From JASSUD01 sp031963415 (GTDB taxonomy: Bacteria; Pseudomonadota; Gammaproteobacteria; Burkholderiales; Burkholderiaceae): 64,000 nt of DNA. The notes beneath the pieces were generated by a model. The model was not told the origin of the DNA. It saw only the letters and a list, made by a program, of their open reading frames with translations, and made no database searches. Each line of letters starts with the position of its first letter. Position 1 is the stretch's first letter. A program made the position numbers and the translations under genes. Below, in pieces: positions 39,071 to 46,873 of the stretch. Location: NCBI GenBank assembly GCA_031963415.1, contig JASSUI010000001.1, forward strand, positions 2,046,001-2,110,000. The letters run 5' to 3'.

Positions 39071-39901
39071 ATGGCACTCGTTAAAACAAAGCCTACTTCT
39101 GCTGGCCGTCGCTCTAGAGTGTTGGTGGTTAATAAAGATCTGCATAAAGGTAAACCTTTCGCGGGCTTATTAGATACGCAAAGTAAAAAGGCGGGTCGTA
39201 ATAATCATGGTCGTATTACGACTCGCCATCAAGGTGGTGGTCATAAGCAGCACTATCGGAAAATTGATTTCCGTCGCAATAAAGATGGTATTGCAGCGAA
39301 AGTGGAGCGTCTTGAGTACGATCCAAATCGCAGTGCGAATATCGCTTTGTTGTGTTATGCCGATGGTGAGCGTCGCTACATTATTGCGCCCAAAGGGTTG
39401 GTCGTTGGCCAGCAAATTATGTCGGGTATTGAGGCGCCGATTCGTGCTGGCAATGCGCTTCCGATTTCAAATATTCCAGTTGGTACAACGATCCACTGTA
39501 TCGAGATGTTGGTCGGTAAGGGGGCGCAGCTTGCTCGTTCTGCTGGCGCATCAGCAGTGTTGTTGGGGCGTGAAGGTGTATATGCTCAAGTGCGTTTACG
39601 CTCAGGTGAAGTTCGCCGTATCCACATCGAGTGTCGCGCGACAATTGGTGAAGTGGGTAACGAAGAACACAACCTGCGTAAAATCGGTAAGGCTGGTGCT
39701 AAACGTTGGCTTGGTATTCGCCCAACGGTGCGTGGTGTGGCAATGAACCCAGTTGATCACCCGCATGGTGGTGGTGAAGGTAAAACCTCAGGTGGGCGTC
39801 ATCCAGTCAGCTTTAGCGGTGTGCCTACAAAAGGCTATCGTACTCGAGCGCGCAAACACCGTACGGATGGAATGATCCAACAGCGCCGCAATAAGCGTTA
39901 A
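39071..39901 (+). CDS. rplB: 50S ribosomal protein L2
   Basis: 276 residues. L2 is needed for subunit joining and peptidyl transferase activity. GRITTRHQGGGHKQHYRKID, the histidine-containing MNPVDHPHGGGEGKTSGGRH and the C-terminal basic tail are intact. The spacing of 2 bases from rplW indicates one operon. Confidence 0.99.
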   Translation: MALVKTKPTSAGRRSRVLVVNKDLHKGKPFAGLLDTQSKKAGRNNHGRITTRHQGGGHKQHYRKIDFRRNKDGIAAKVERLEYDPNRSANIALLCYADGERRYIIAPKGLVVGQQIMSGIEAPIRAGNALPISNIPVGTTIHCIEMLVGKGAQLARSAGASAVLLGREGVYAQVRLRSGEVRRIHIECRATIGEVGNEEHNLRKIGKAGAKRWLGIRPTVRGVAMNPVDHPHGGGEGKTSGGRHPVSFSGVPTKGYRTRARKHRTDGMIQQRRNKR

Positions 39902-39916
39902 GAAAGGAATTGACTC

Positions 39917-40180
39917 ATGGCACGTTCTGCTAAAAAAGGGCCGTTTTGTGATAGCGGCTTGTTAAGAAAGATTGAGAAATCTGGCAAAAAGCCAATTAAA
40001 ACTTGGTCACGTCGCTCGACAATTCTGCCGAATTTCATTGGTTTGACCATTGCAGTACATAACGGGCGTCAGCATGTGCCTGTTTATATAAGCGCGGAAA
40101 TGGTAGGTCACAAGTTAGGCGAATTTGCGCTGACCCGTACCTTTAAAGGGCATGCGGCTGATAAAAAGGCGAAGAGATAA
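39917..40180 (+). CDS. rpsS: 30S ribosomal protein S19
   Basis: 87 residues, slightly shorter than the usual 91. S19 lies in the 30S head next to S13. KTWSRRSTILPNFIGLTIAV and GHKLGEFALTRTFKGHAADK are canonical. AGAAAGGA precedes ATG. The TAA overlaps the next start by one base. Confidence 0.98.
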   Translation: MARSAKKGPFCDSGLLRKIEKSGKKPIKTWSRRSTILPNFIGLTIAVHNGRQHVPVYISAEMVGHKLGEFALTRTFKGHAADKKAKR

Positions 40181-40518
40181 TGGACAAGATGGAAACTAAA
40201 GCAAGACATTGCGGCGCTCGTATTTCGGCGCAGAAAGCACGTCTTGTTGTTGATCAAATCCGGGGTTTGCCTGTTGCTAGAGCATTAGATATTTTGATGT
40301 TCTCGCCTAAAAAAGCGGCGCTCTTGGTAAAGAAAGTAGTGGAATCGGCGATTGCTAATGCTGAACATAATCTAGGCGCTGATATTGATGAGCTTAAGGT
40401 TACGAGCATTTATGTGGATAAGGCAACTTCATTAAAGCGCTCATCAGCACGTGCAAAAGGCCGTGGCAATAGGATTGAGAAGCAATCCTGCCATATTACG
40501 GTAACAGTTGGAAATTAA
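40180..40518 (+). CDS. rplV: 50S ribosomal protein L22
   Basis: 112 residues from ATG 40180; a second ATG at 40189 would give 109, which is the length in relatives, so the start is open between the two. L22 lines the peptide tunnel. ISAQKARLVVDQIRGLPVAR and the tunnel hairpin KRSSARAKGRGNRIEKQSCH are intact. Overlaps rpsS by one base. Confidence 0.98.
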   Translation: MDKMETKARHCGARISAQKARLVVDQIRGLPVARALDILMFSPKKAALLVKKVVESAIANAEHNLGADIDELKVTSIYVDKATSLKRSSARAKGRGNRIEKQSCHITVTVGN

Positions 40519-40528
40519 GGGGCCATAG

Positions 40529-41316
40529 ATGGGACAAAAAATTCATCCAGTTGGCTTTCGCCTGGCTGTTAGCCGTAAATATAAGTCAAGCTGGTTTGCC
40601 GCAAAAAATGGATTATTTGCTGATCTGCTAAATAAAGACATTAGTGTTCGTCAATATTTAGAAGAAGAGCTAAATAAAAGAAAAAAGCATCGGTTAGTCG
40701 TATTGAAATCGAACGCCCGGCGAAAAGTGCGCGCGTAACGATCTATACCGCCCGCCCAGGTGTTGTGATTGGTAAGAAGGGCGAAGATATTGAAGTGCTG
40801 AAGAATGAACTGCAGCGCCGCATGGGAGTCCCCGTGCATGTCAATATCGAAGAAGTTCGTAAGCCTGAAATTGATGCGCAATTGATCGCTGATTCTATCG
40901 CGCAACAGCTTGAGCGCCGTGTGATGTTCCGTCGTGCAAGAAAGCGTGCGATGCAAAATGCAATGCGTTTAGGTGTGCAGGGTATCAAAATCAGTTGTGC
41001 TGGCCGTTTGAATGGTATTGAAATCGCGCGTACTGAATGGTCGCTTGAAGGTCGCATGCCGCTTCATACAATATCGTCAGATATCGATTGGGGTCGTGCA
41101 ACAGCGCAGACGCAATACGGTGCAATTGGCGTTACGGTACTCGTTTTTAAAGGTAATACGATTGGTGGCGATGAAACGTCAGCTAATGTCGTCGATGCGC
41201 CTGAAGAAAAACGTCCTCGCCGTACACGTACAGCAAATCGCGGTGATAAGGCAGGCCGTTCGGCTGGTGGACGTCGCGGCGGCAGTCATGCCGGCGAAGC
41301 CAAGCAAGGAGAATAA
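40529..41316 (+). CDS. rpsC: 30S ribosomal protein S3, read through a -1 frameshift
   Basis: Frame one starts MGQKIHPVGFRLAVSRKYKS and would stop at 40738 after 69 residues with a non-S3 end. In the -1 frame the true S3 sequence continues without a gap: ASVSRIEIERPAKSARVTIY, then GVVIGKKGEDIEVLKNELQR (KH domain) and AGRLNGIEIARTEW, to the stop at 41316. Switching at A-AAA-AAG (40681-40687) gives 262 residues, close to the usual 266. S3 guards mRNA entry on the 30S head and is essential. No other copy is in the window. Programmed frameshifting, polymerase slippage, or a one-base sequence error are the options. Confidence 0.9.
40681..40687 (+). other. Slippery heptamer A-AAA-AAG in rpsC
   Basis: In the rpsC zero frame the codons are AGA AAA AAG, so the heptamer is exactly in the X-XXY-YYZ phase of dnaX-type -1 frameshifting. 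Slipping back one base continues with GCA TCG GTT, the S3 frame. A purine-rich GAAGAAGAG lies 12-20 bases upstream and could act like the dnaX internal Shine-Dalgarno. A clear downstream hairpin is not obvious by eye. Confidence 0.7.
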
Positions 41317-41318
41317 GT

Positions 41319-41735
41319 ATGTTGCAACCAAAGCGCAGAAAGTATCGTAAAGAGCAAAAAGGGCGAAATACCGGTATTGCAACGCGTGGCAATAAAGTGT
41401 CGTTTGGTACGTTTGGGTTAAAAGCTGTGGCACGAGGTCGTTTGACGTCGCGTCAAATTGAAGCGGCACGTCGTGCAATGACTAGGCATATCAAACGGGG
41501 TGGTCGTATTTGGATTCGTATCTTCCCAGATAAGCCAATTTCACAAAAGCCAGCTGAAGTGCGTATGGGTAACGGTAAAGGGAATCCTGAGTACTACGTT
41601 GCTGAAATTCAGCCGGGCAAGATGCTCTACGAAATGGATGGTATTAGCGAAGAACTCGCTCGTGAAGCGTTTCGTTTAGCAGCAGCTAAGCTACCTTTGA
41701 AGGCAATATTTGTTACGCGTCAGCTTGGCGCATAA
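41319..41735 (+). CDS. rplP: 50S ribosomal protein L16
   Basis: 138 residues. L16 organises the A-site region of 23S. MLQPKRRKYRKEQKGRNTGI, RIWIRIFPDKPISQKPAEVR and MGNGKGNPEYYVAEI are canonical. It starts 2 bases after rpsC, within AAGGAG-AATAAG spacing, so it depends on the same transcript as the frameshifted S3. Confidence 0.99.
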   Translation: MLQPKRRKYRKEQKGRNTGIATRGNKVSFGTFGLKAVARGRLTSRQIEAARRAMTRHIKRGGRIWIRIFPDKPISQKPAEVRMGNGKGNPEYYVAEIQPGKMLYEMDGISEELAREAFRLAAAKLPLKAIFVTRQLGA

Positions 41736-41737
41736 AG

Positions 41738-41809
41738 CGTATCGAATAAAAAATGATTCTGCTTCTTTAATTGCTAGATAGCATAAGAGAGCAGAATCTT
41801 TTTTATACG
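41738..41809 (+). promoter_or_regulatory. Long hairpin between rplP and rpmC
   Basis: CGTAT...ATAAAAAA-TGATTCTGCT pairs with AGCAGAATC-TTTTTTAT...ATACG over about 20 bp, with a 26-base loop. rplP and rpmC overlap or touch in most bacteria. Here 95 bases were gained, mostly this hairpin. With a T run in the 3' arm it could also act as a partial terminator or an RNase III site. Confidence 0.75.
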
Positions 41810-41830
41810 ATTTCAGAATGGAGAAAAGCG

Positions 41831-42034
41831 ATGAAAGCTTCTGAGTTTCGCGCTAAAGATAAAGTTGAGCTGCACAAAGAATTGTCAGATCTACTCAAAG
41901 CGCAATTTGGCTTGAAAATGCAATTGGCTACTCAGCAATTGAGCAATCCTAGTCTCATTAAAAAAATGCGCCGCACGATTGCGCGCTTGCGCACTGTAAT
42001 GACTGAAAAAACATTGGCCGAGAGGGCGAAGTAA
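41831..42034 (+). CDS. rpmC: 50S ribosomal protein L29
   Basis: 67 residues from ATG 41831 (MKASEFRAKDKVELHKELSD), with GGAG 8 bases upstream. An open frame from 41771 runs through the hairpin and was rejected. L29 lies beside L23 at the tunnel exit. QFGLKMQLATQQLSNPSLIK and RRTIARLRTVMTEK are the signature. Confidence 0.97.
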   Translation: MKASEFRAKDKVELHKELSDLLKAQFGLKMQLATQQLSNPSLIKKMRRTIARLRTVMTEKTLAERAK

Positions 42035-42036
42035 AA

Positions 42037-42315
42037 ATGGATGACAGCACTAAAGATTTGCCTAAGCACCAACGTTCGCTGATTGGTAAAGTAGTAAGCG
42101 ATAAGCGTGATAAGACGGTAGCAGTGCTTATTGAACGTAAGGCTAAGCACGCAAAGTACGGTAAGTACGAAAATCGTTCAAGGAAATATCACGCGCACGA
42201 TAACGCAAATGCATGCAAAGAAGGCGATCTTGTAGAAATTCAAGAATGCCGGCCCATTTCAAAAACGGTAAATTGGGTTGTTGCACGCGTTGTGCAATCT
42301 GCTGCACAAATGTAA
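42037..42315 (+). CDS. rpsQ: 30S ribosomal protein S17
   Basis: 92 residues. S17 is an early 16S 5'-domain binder. RSLIGKVVSDKRDKTVAVLI and KEGDLVEIQECRPISKTVNW are conserved. It starts 2 bases after rpmC. It is the last gene of the first part of the cluster; a terminator follows. Confidence 0.98.
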   Translation: MDDSTKDLPKHQRSLIGKVVSDKRDKTVAVLIERKAKHAKYGKYENRSRKYHAHDNANACKEGDLVEIQECRPISKTVNWVVARVVQSAAQM

Positions 42316-42326
42316 TTAATTTATCT

Positions 42327-42376
42327 AAAACGCTGAATAAATTATCGTTAACAGGTAATGTGCTCAGCGCTTTTTT
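42327..42376 (+). terminator. Terminator after rpsQ
   Basis: CGCTGA (42331-42336) pairs with TCAGCG (42364-42369), preceded by AAAA and followed by C-TTTTTT. An inner pair ATTATC/GGTAAT extends it. It would end or reduce S10-operon transcription before rplN. Confidence 0.65.
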
Positions 42377-42541
42377 AGCGCTTCATTTGATAAATAAAGA
42401 CGAGACAAGCCAAGCTTTTATTGAATAGCTAGTTCCTTCGGCTGCTAAAGGCTTACTTATAAAATTTACGTTTTTATTTGCCATCAAATAAAACTCAAGT
42501 TTGTTGCGCCATCATCATTTTTCATGATGATGCATAAATTA

Positions 42542-42572
42542 ATGCAAAGTTTTAAAAAAGTTCTGTTATAAT
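42542..42572 (+). promoter_or_regulatory. Probable promoter of the spc cluster (rplN onwards)
   Basis: A perfect TATAAT (42567-42572) is followed by CTCGCGC, as at the promoter before rplC. The -35 is poor (ATGCAA or TGCAAA at 18-19 spacing). Together with the terminator upstream it suggests that spc starts its own transcript. Confidence 0.5.
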
Positions 42573-42826
42573 CTCGCGCTTCTTAGGTGAAGAGCTGTGG
42601 GTTTTAGCGGGTTACGTTTTGATAGCGTTGCGTTCTCACGCTCTAGAACAAGAAGTTCTAAGGGTCTGTTCAGAGGCTCTAAGAGAAAGTGAAGAATTCT
42701 TCGCCCTATTAATGACTGTGCGGCTTAATGTCGCTGGACGTTGGGGTTAGAGAAGTTTATCAATCTAATACTGATCGACAGCGCCATTAAATTAAAGGCC
42801 ATAAGTCAGGTTAAGTTAGAGAAATC

Positions 42827-43195
42827 ATGATTCAAAGCGAAAGTGAACTTGAAGTAGCCGATAATACCGGCGCACGTAAGCTTTTATGCATCAAGGTTCT
42901 TGGTGGATCAAAGCGTAGATACGCGGGTATCGGCGATATTATTAAAGTCACCGTCAAAGAAGCAACCCCACGTGGGCGTGTCAAAAAAGGTGAAGTCTAT
43001 AACGCAGTCGTAGTGCGTACTGCTAAAGGCGTTCGCCGGCCAGATGGTTCTCTAATTAAATTCGATAAAAATGCTGCGGTATTGCTCAATAATAAGCTTG
43101 AGCTGATCGCTACTCGTATTTTCGGGCCCGTTACGCGCGAATTGCGTAGTGAGCGTTTTATGAAAATCATTTCGCTAGCGCCTGAAGTGCTATAA
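42827..43195 (+). CDS. rplN: 50S ribosomal protein L14
   Basis: 122 residues. L14 joins the inter-subunit bridge with 16S and binds silencing factor RsfS. MIQSESELEVADNTGARKLL and GDIIKVTVKEATPRGRVKKG are canonical, ending RFMKIISLAPEVL. First gene of the spc cluster; the gap to rplX is 112 bases. Confidence 0.99.
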   Translation: MIQSESELEVADNTGARKLLCIKVLGGSKRRYAGIGDIIKVTVKEATPRGRVKKGEVYNAVVVRTAKGVRRPDGSLIKFDKNAAVLLNNKLELIATRIFGPVTRELRSERFMKIISLAPEVL

Positions 43196-43307
43196 GAACT
43201 AGATATCAACGAACAAGATCCGAAGGAATTTTGGATATAGCGGCAATACTAGCCAATATCTAAAGTCAGCGTGGATATCTGTTACTTAGCTTCGAATAGG
43301 AATTCAA

Positions 43308-43619
43308 ATGGAAAAAGTGCGTAAAGGCGATGAAGTTATCGTTGTCGCTGGTAAAGACAAGGGCAAGCGTGGCGTGGTACTGGAAGTCCGCGACGGTCGG
43401 GTGCTGGTTGAGGGAATTAATCTCGTCAAGAAGCATGTTAAGCCGAATCCCGCGAAAGGTACCGTAGGTGGTATTGAAACCAAGTCAATGTCTGTAGATA
43501 AATCAAATGTGGCTCTGGTTGATGCAAATGGTAAGGCATCTCGTGTCGGCATCAAGATTGACGAAGAAGGTAATAAGCGTCGCTTCTTAAAAACGACTGG
43601 CGCCGAATTGAGTGTTTGA
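43308..43619 (+). CDS. rplX: 50S ribosomal protein L24
   Basis: 103 residues. L24 starts 50S assembly. The KOW motif VRKGDEVIVVAGKDKGKRG is near the N-terminus and GINLVKKHVKPNP follows. TAGGAAT lies before ATG. In the 84-base gap to rplE a TGTCCTG/CAGGACA pair is seen. Confidence 0.98.
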   Translation: MEKVRKGDEVIVVAGKDKGKRGVVLEVRDGRVLVEGINLVKKHVKPNPAKGTVGGIETKSMSVDKSNVALVDANGKASRVGIKIDEEGNKRRFLKTTGAELSV

Positions 43620-43703
43620 GATTGCTGTCCTGTTCTATAAGTCTGCTTGATATTCAGTTTGTATTGCCAAGTTATCCATAGGGCAGGACATTTGAGGTGA
43701 AAA

Positions 43704-44243
43704 ATGGCTCGTTTGCAAGAATTTTATAAAGAAAAGACTGTACCGGAACTGATGACGAAGTTCGGCTACAAGTCTATTATGCAGGTTCCGCGTATTACCA
43801 AAATTACCCTTAATATGGGCCTTGGTGGTGCAGTAGCTGATAAGAAAATCATCGAAAGCGCAGCGGCTGATCTGGCTAAAATTGCAGGACAGAAGGCAGT
43901 ATCGACTAAGGCGCGTAAAGCAATTGCTGGTTTTAATAAGCTGCGTGAAGGTATGCCTATTGGTGTGAAAGTCACGTTGCGTGGTCAACGGATGTGGGAA
44001 TTTCTCGATCGCTTAATTACGATTGCGCTTCCCCGTGTGCGTGACTTCCGTGGTTTATCAGCTCGTTCCTTTGATGGGCGTGGTAGTTATAACTTCGGCT
44101 CAAGAGATCAAAGTATGTTTCTTGAGGTTGAAGATCAAATTGATGTGTTACGTGGATTGAATATTTCTATTACTACATCTGCGAAACTCGATGAAGAAGC
44201 TAAGGCATTGCTTGCCAGCTTGAAATTTCCATTCAAAAATTGA
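43704..44243 (+). CDS. rplE: 50S ribosomal protein L5
   Basis: 179 residues. L5 binds 5S rRNA and forms bridge B1b. MQVPRITKITLNMGLGGAVA, GIPIGVKVTLR-like (GMPIGVKVTLRGQRMWEF) and DGRGSYNFGSRDQ are canonical. TTTGAGG lies 10 bases before ATG. rpsN starts 7 bases after the stop. Confidence 0.99.
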   Translation: MARLQEFYKEKTVPELMTKFGYKSIMQVPRITKITLNMGLGGAVADKKIIESAAADLAKIAGQKAVSTKARKAIAGFNKLREGMPIGVKVTLRGQRMWEFLDRLITIALPRVRDFRGLSARSFDGRGSYNFGSRDQSMFLEVEDQIDVLRGLNISITTSAKLDEEAKALLASLKFPFKN

Positions 44244-44250
44244 GGTTACT

Positions 44251-44556
44251 GTGGCTAGACAGGCACTAATCGAGCGTGAAAAAAAGCGCGCCCGTTTGAG
44301 AGACAAGTATGCTGCCAAGCGTGCTGCGCTTAAAGCTATTATTAGCGACTCGACTAAATCAGATGAAGAACGGTACAACGCACGTTTGCAGTTGCAGCAA
44401 TTGCCGCGCAATGCGAATCCAACTCGTCAGCGCAATCGTTGCGCATTGACAGGTCGTGCACGTGGTACGTTCCGAAAATTTGGTCTGGCGCGCCACAAAA
44501 TTCGTGAAATCGCCTTCCGCGGTGAAATTCCTGGCTTAGTTAAAGCAAGCTGGTAA
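44251..44556 (+). CDS. rpsN: 30S ribosomal protein S14
   Basis: 101 residues from GTG 44251 with TGAGG upstream. It is the long, zinc-free form of S14 (no CxxC). LPRNANPTRQRNRCALTGRA and FRKFGLARHKIREIAFRGEI are the signature. Spacing in the operon is tight on both sides. Confidence 0.98.
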   Translation: MARQALIEREKKRARLRDKYAAKRAALKAIISDSTKSDEERYNARLQLQQLPRNANPTRQRNRCALTGRARGTFRKFGLARHKIREIAFRGEIPGLVKASW

Positions 44557-44568
44557 TAGGAGAAGAAT

Positions 44569-44967
44569 ATGAGTATGAGTGATCCTATTGCTGATATGTT
44601 GACTCGTATCCGTAATGCGCAAAAAGTTGGAAAAAAATCAGTTGTGATGCCTTCATCAAAATTTCGTGCTGCGATTGCACAAGTTTTGAAGGATGAGGGT
44701 TATATCGAAGATTTTGGTGTTGTGAAGCAAGACAACAATAAAGCAACGTTAGAAATAGCTCTCAAATATTATGCTGGTCGACCTGTTATTGAAACGTTGA
44801 AACGTATCTCTCGCCCTGGTTTGAGAGTTTATAAAGGCTGTGCTGATATCGAAAAAGTCATGGATGGCTTGGGCATTGCAATCGTTTCTACGCCAAAAGG
44901 CGTAATGGCTGACCGCCACGCTCGCAAAGCGGGAGTCGGTGGCGAAATTATTTGTCATGTCACCTAA
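44569..44967 (+). CDS. rpsH: 30S ribosomal protein S8
   Basis: 132 residues. S8 binds the 16S central domain and in E. coli represses spc translation. MSMSDPIADMLTRIRNAQKV and the C-terminal STPKGVMADRHARKAGVGGE are canonical. AGGAGAA precedes ATG. The 82-base gap to rplF contains an imperfect GGGC...GCCC hairpin (44978-45029). Confidence 0.99.
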   Translation: MSMSDPIADMLTRIRNAQKVGKKSVVMPSSKFRAAIAQVLKDEGYIEDFGVVKQDNNKATLEIALKYYAGRPVIETLKRISRPGLRVYKGCADIEKVMDGLGIAIVSTPKGVMADRHARKAGVGGEIICHVT

Positions 44968-45049
44968 AGATGATAAGGGCCGAAAAGTATTTTGCGCGCC
45001 CTGGCGCCGCATTTTCACTTTAATGCCCTGATACGAGGAGAAATTAAGC

Positions 45050-45580
45050 ATGTCGCGAGTAGGTAAAAACCCAATTACTCTGCCCTCGGGCGTTGAAGTG
45101 ACAATCGATGATGAGCGTATTACCGTTAAAGGTCCGCTTGGTGTTATTTGGGAAAAAGCGAATCGTTTAGTCAAAATAATTAACGATGGCGGCGTTTTGA
45201 AATTTGAGCCGGCTGACGAAAGTCCTGCGGCCCAAGCTATGTGGGGTACGATGCGAGCGTTGGTCGCCAACATGGTTAAGGGTGTAACTCAAGGTTTTGA
45301 GCGTAAACTTCAGCTGGTTGGTGTAGGTTACCGTGCTCAAGTTCAAGGTAGAAATTTAAATCTATCGCTTGGGTTCTCTCACCCAGTTGTTCATCTGTTG
45401 CCAGAAGGCGTTGAAGCGCTGGTCAATCAGACGGAAATCGTTTTAAAGGGTAAGAGTAAACAGATCCTCGGAGAGGAAGCTGCTAAGATTCGTGGCTATC
45501 GTCCACCAGAACCTTATAAAGGCAAAGGTGTTCGCTACGTTGGCGAAGTAGTCGCTCTCAAAGAGATTAAGAAGAAATAA
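45050..45580 (+). CDS. rplF: 50S ribosomal protein L6
   Basis: 176 residues. L6 sits near the sarcin-ricin loop. MSRVGKNPITLPSGVEVTID, the duplicated fold and the C-terminal RPPEPYKGKGVRYVGEVV are canonical. AGGAG precedes ATG by 9 bases. rplR starts 11 bases after the stop. Confidence 0.99.
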   Translation: MSRVGKNPITLPSGVEVTIDDERITVKGPLGVIWEKANRLVKIINDGGVLKFEPADESPAAQAMWGTMRALVANMVKGVTQGFERKLQLVGVGYRAQVQGRNLNLSLGFSHPVVHLLPEGVEALVNQTEIVLKGKSKQILGEEAAKIRGYRPPEPYKGKGVRYVGEVVALKEIKKK

Positions 45581-45591
45581 AGGTACGAACT

Positions 45592-45948
45592 ATGAATAAA
45601 AAAGTAGCTCGTTTACGCCGTGCACGTCGTACGCGTTTGAAGATCGCTGAATTAAAAATTCATCGTCTAGCAGTGCATCGGACTAACAAACATACTTATG
45701 CACAAATCTTTTCGCCTTGCGGTGAGAAAGTATTAGTTAGTGCTTCTACCGTTGAAGCCGAAGTGCGTCAGCAACTGGCAGGTAAAGGCGGCAATGTTGA
45801 GGCGGCGGCGCTAATCGGTAAGCGTATTGCTGAGAAAGCTAAAGCAGCAGGCATCGAAAATGTTGCGTTTGATCGTTCTGGGTTTCAATTTCACGGTCGC
45901 GTTGCGCAATTAGCCAATGCTGCACGTGAAGCAGGCCTCGCGTTTTAA
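45592..45948 (+). CDS. rplR: 50S ribosomal protein L18
   Basis: 118 residues. L18 brings 5S rRNA into the 50S with L5. RLAVHRTNKHTYAQIFSPCG and the C-terminal FDRSGFQFHGRVAQLANAAR are the signature. AAAGGT lies before ATG. rpsE follows after 11 bases. Confidence 0.98.
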   Translation: MNKKVARLRRARRTRLKIAELKIHRLAVHRTNKHTYAQIFSPCGEKVLVSASTVEAEVRQQLAGKGGNVEAAALIGKRIAEKAKAAGIENVAFDRSGFQFHGRVAQLANAAREAGLAF

Positions 45949-45959
45949 GGGATTCTGTA

Positions 45960-46472
45960 ATGGCAAAAATGCAAGCAAAAAACCAAGGTGAAGAGCGCGA
46001 CGATGGTCTGCGGGAAAAGATGATCACGGTTAACCGTGTCACTAAAGTGGTGAAGGGCGGTCGTATTCTAAGCTTTGCAGCGCTAGTGGTCGTCGGTGAC
46101 GGTGATGGCCGTGTTGGCATGGGTAAAGGTAAAGCGAAAGAAGTACCAATCGCTGTTCAAAAAGCGATGGAGCAAGCTCGCCGCAATATGATTAAGATCC
46201 CGTTGAAAAACGGTACGTTGCAACACAGTGGGCGTGCTAAACACGGTGCTTCTAGCGTGCTATTTGCACCAGGTAAAGAAGGTATGATCTGTAGCCACCA
46301 TGTACGCTCTGTGTTGACAGCAGCTGGCGTGCAAAATGTGGTGGTGAAAAACCATGGCTCCAGAAATCCGCATAACTTGGTGCGAGCAGTGCTTAAAGGT
46401 TTGCGTAATCAATCGACAGCAGCAGAAATTGCAGCAAAGCGCGGCAAAACTGTTGAAGAAATCACGAGTTAA
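45960..46472 (+). CDS. rpsE: 30S ribosomal protein S5
   Basis: 170 residues. S5 acts in decoding accuracy and mRNA entry. REKMITVNRVTKVVKGGRIL, VGDGDGRVGMGKGKAKEVP and the C-terminal GSRNPHNLVRAVLKGL are conserved. AAGGG precedes the start. rpmD follows after 9 bases. Confidence 0.99.
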   Translation: MAKMQAKNQGEERDDGLREKMITVNRVTKVVKGGRILSFAALVVVGDGDGRVGMGKGKAKEVPIAVQKAMEQARRNMIKIPLKNGTLQHSGRAKHGASSVLFAPGKEGMICSHHVRSVLTAAGVQNVVVKNHGSRNPHNLVRAVLKGLRNQSTAAEIAAKRGKTVEEITS

Positions 46473-46481
46473 TTTTCTATC

Positions 46482-46664
46482 ATGACAGCCAAAACTATCA
46501 AACTTAAGCTGGTTAAAAGCGTTATTGGCACGCGCAAGTCACATCGTGCAACGGTGTGTGCGCTTAAGCTTAAACGTCTTAATTCAGTCAGCGAAGTACT
46601 AGATACGCCCGAAGCCCGCGGTAGAATCAATAAAGTTTCATATCTTGTGAAAGTTATTGACTAA
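46482..46664 (+). CDS. rpmD: 50S ribosomal protein L30
   Basis: 60 residues. KTIKLKLVKSVIGTRKSHRA and the usual single-domain fold. Its presence places the genome among lineages that keep L30. The ribosome site is weak. It is followed by a 209-base gap with a palindromic repeat, whereas rplO normally follows at once. Confidence 0.97.
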   Translation: MTAKTIKLKLVKSVIGTRKSHRATVCALKLKRLNSVSEVLDTPEARGRINKVSYLVKVID

Positions 46665-46748
46665 AGTTATTGCGAAGCTTAAGCAAATATAAAGCGCTGA
46701 CTTACCGCTGATTAAGTTGTAAGGCGCGCACGTAGATTAAATAGCTTT

Positions 46749-46854
46749 TAAGGAAGGTCTGCTCAAACCGGCTAGTGGAAAATACCGAAGCAGACAGCAT
46801 ATTATATGCGGCCGAAATTCGGTACCGTCAGCTGCGTTGGACAGCCCTTCCTTA
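46749..46854. repeat. Core-bearing palindromic repeat between rpmD and rplO
   Basis: TAAGGAAGG (46749-46757) and CCTTCCTTA (46846-46854) are the outer arms. Inside, GCAGACAG (46790-46797) followed by CATATTATATGCGGC resembles the core GCAGACAG-TACATCGGTACGGC of the family at 55861 in inverse orientation. The similarity of the right half is partial. Confidence 0.6.
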
Positions 46855-46873
46855 GCTTTATCTGAGGTAAATA

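Larger units (their letters stand above)
42316..42826. other. rpsQ-rplN intergenic region
   Basis: 511 bases between S10 and spc clusters. It holds the terminator at 42327, a -10 hexamer at 42567 and a 255-base leader to rplN. Short inverted pieces (AGAACAAGAAGTTCT near 42646) are present. No gene is supported. Confidence 0.6.

Noticed and set aside
39207..39746. 179-codon frame overlapping rplB
   Set aside because: A +1 shadow of the L2 gene; composition and overlap show it is not coding.
40529..40738. A stand-alone 69-residue gene, with a separate gene from 40765
   Set aside because: Both pieces are consecutive parts of one S3 protein; the last 16 residues of the first frame are out-of-frame S3 codons.
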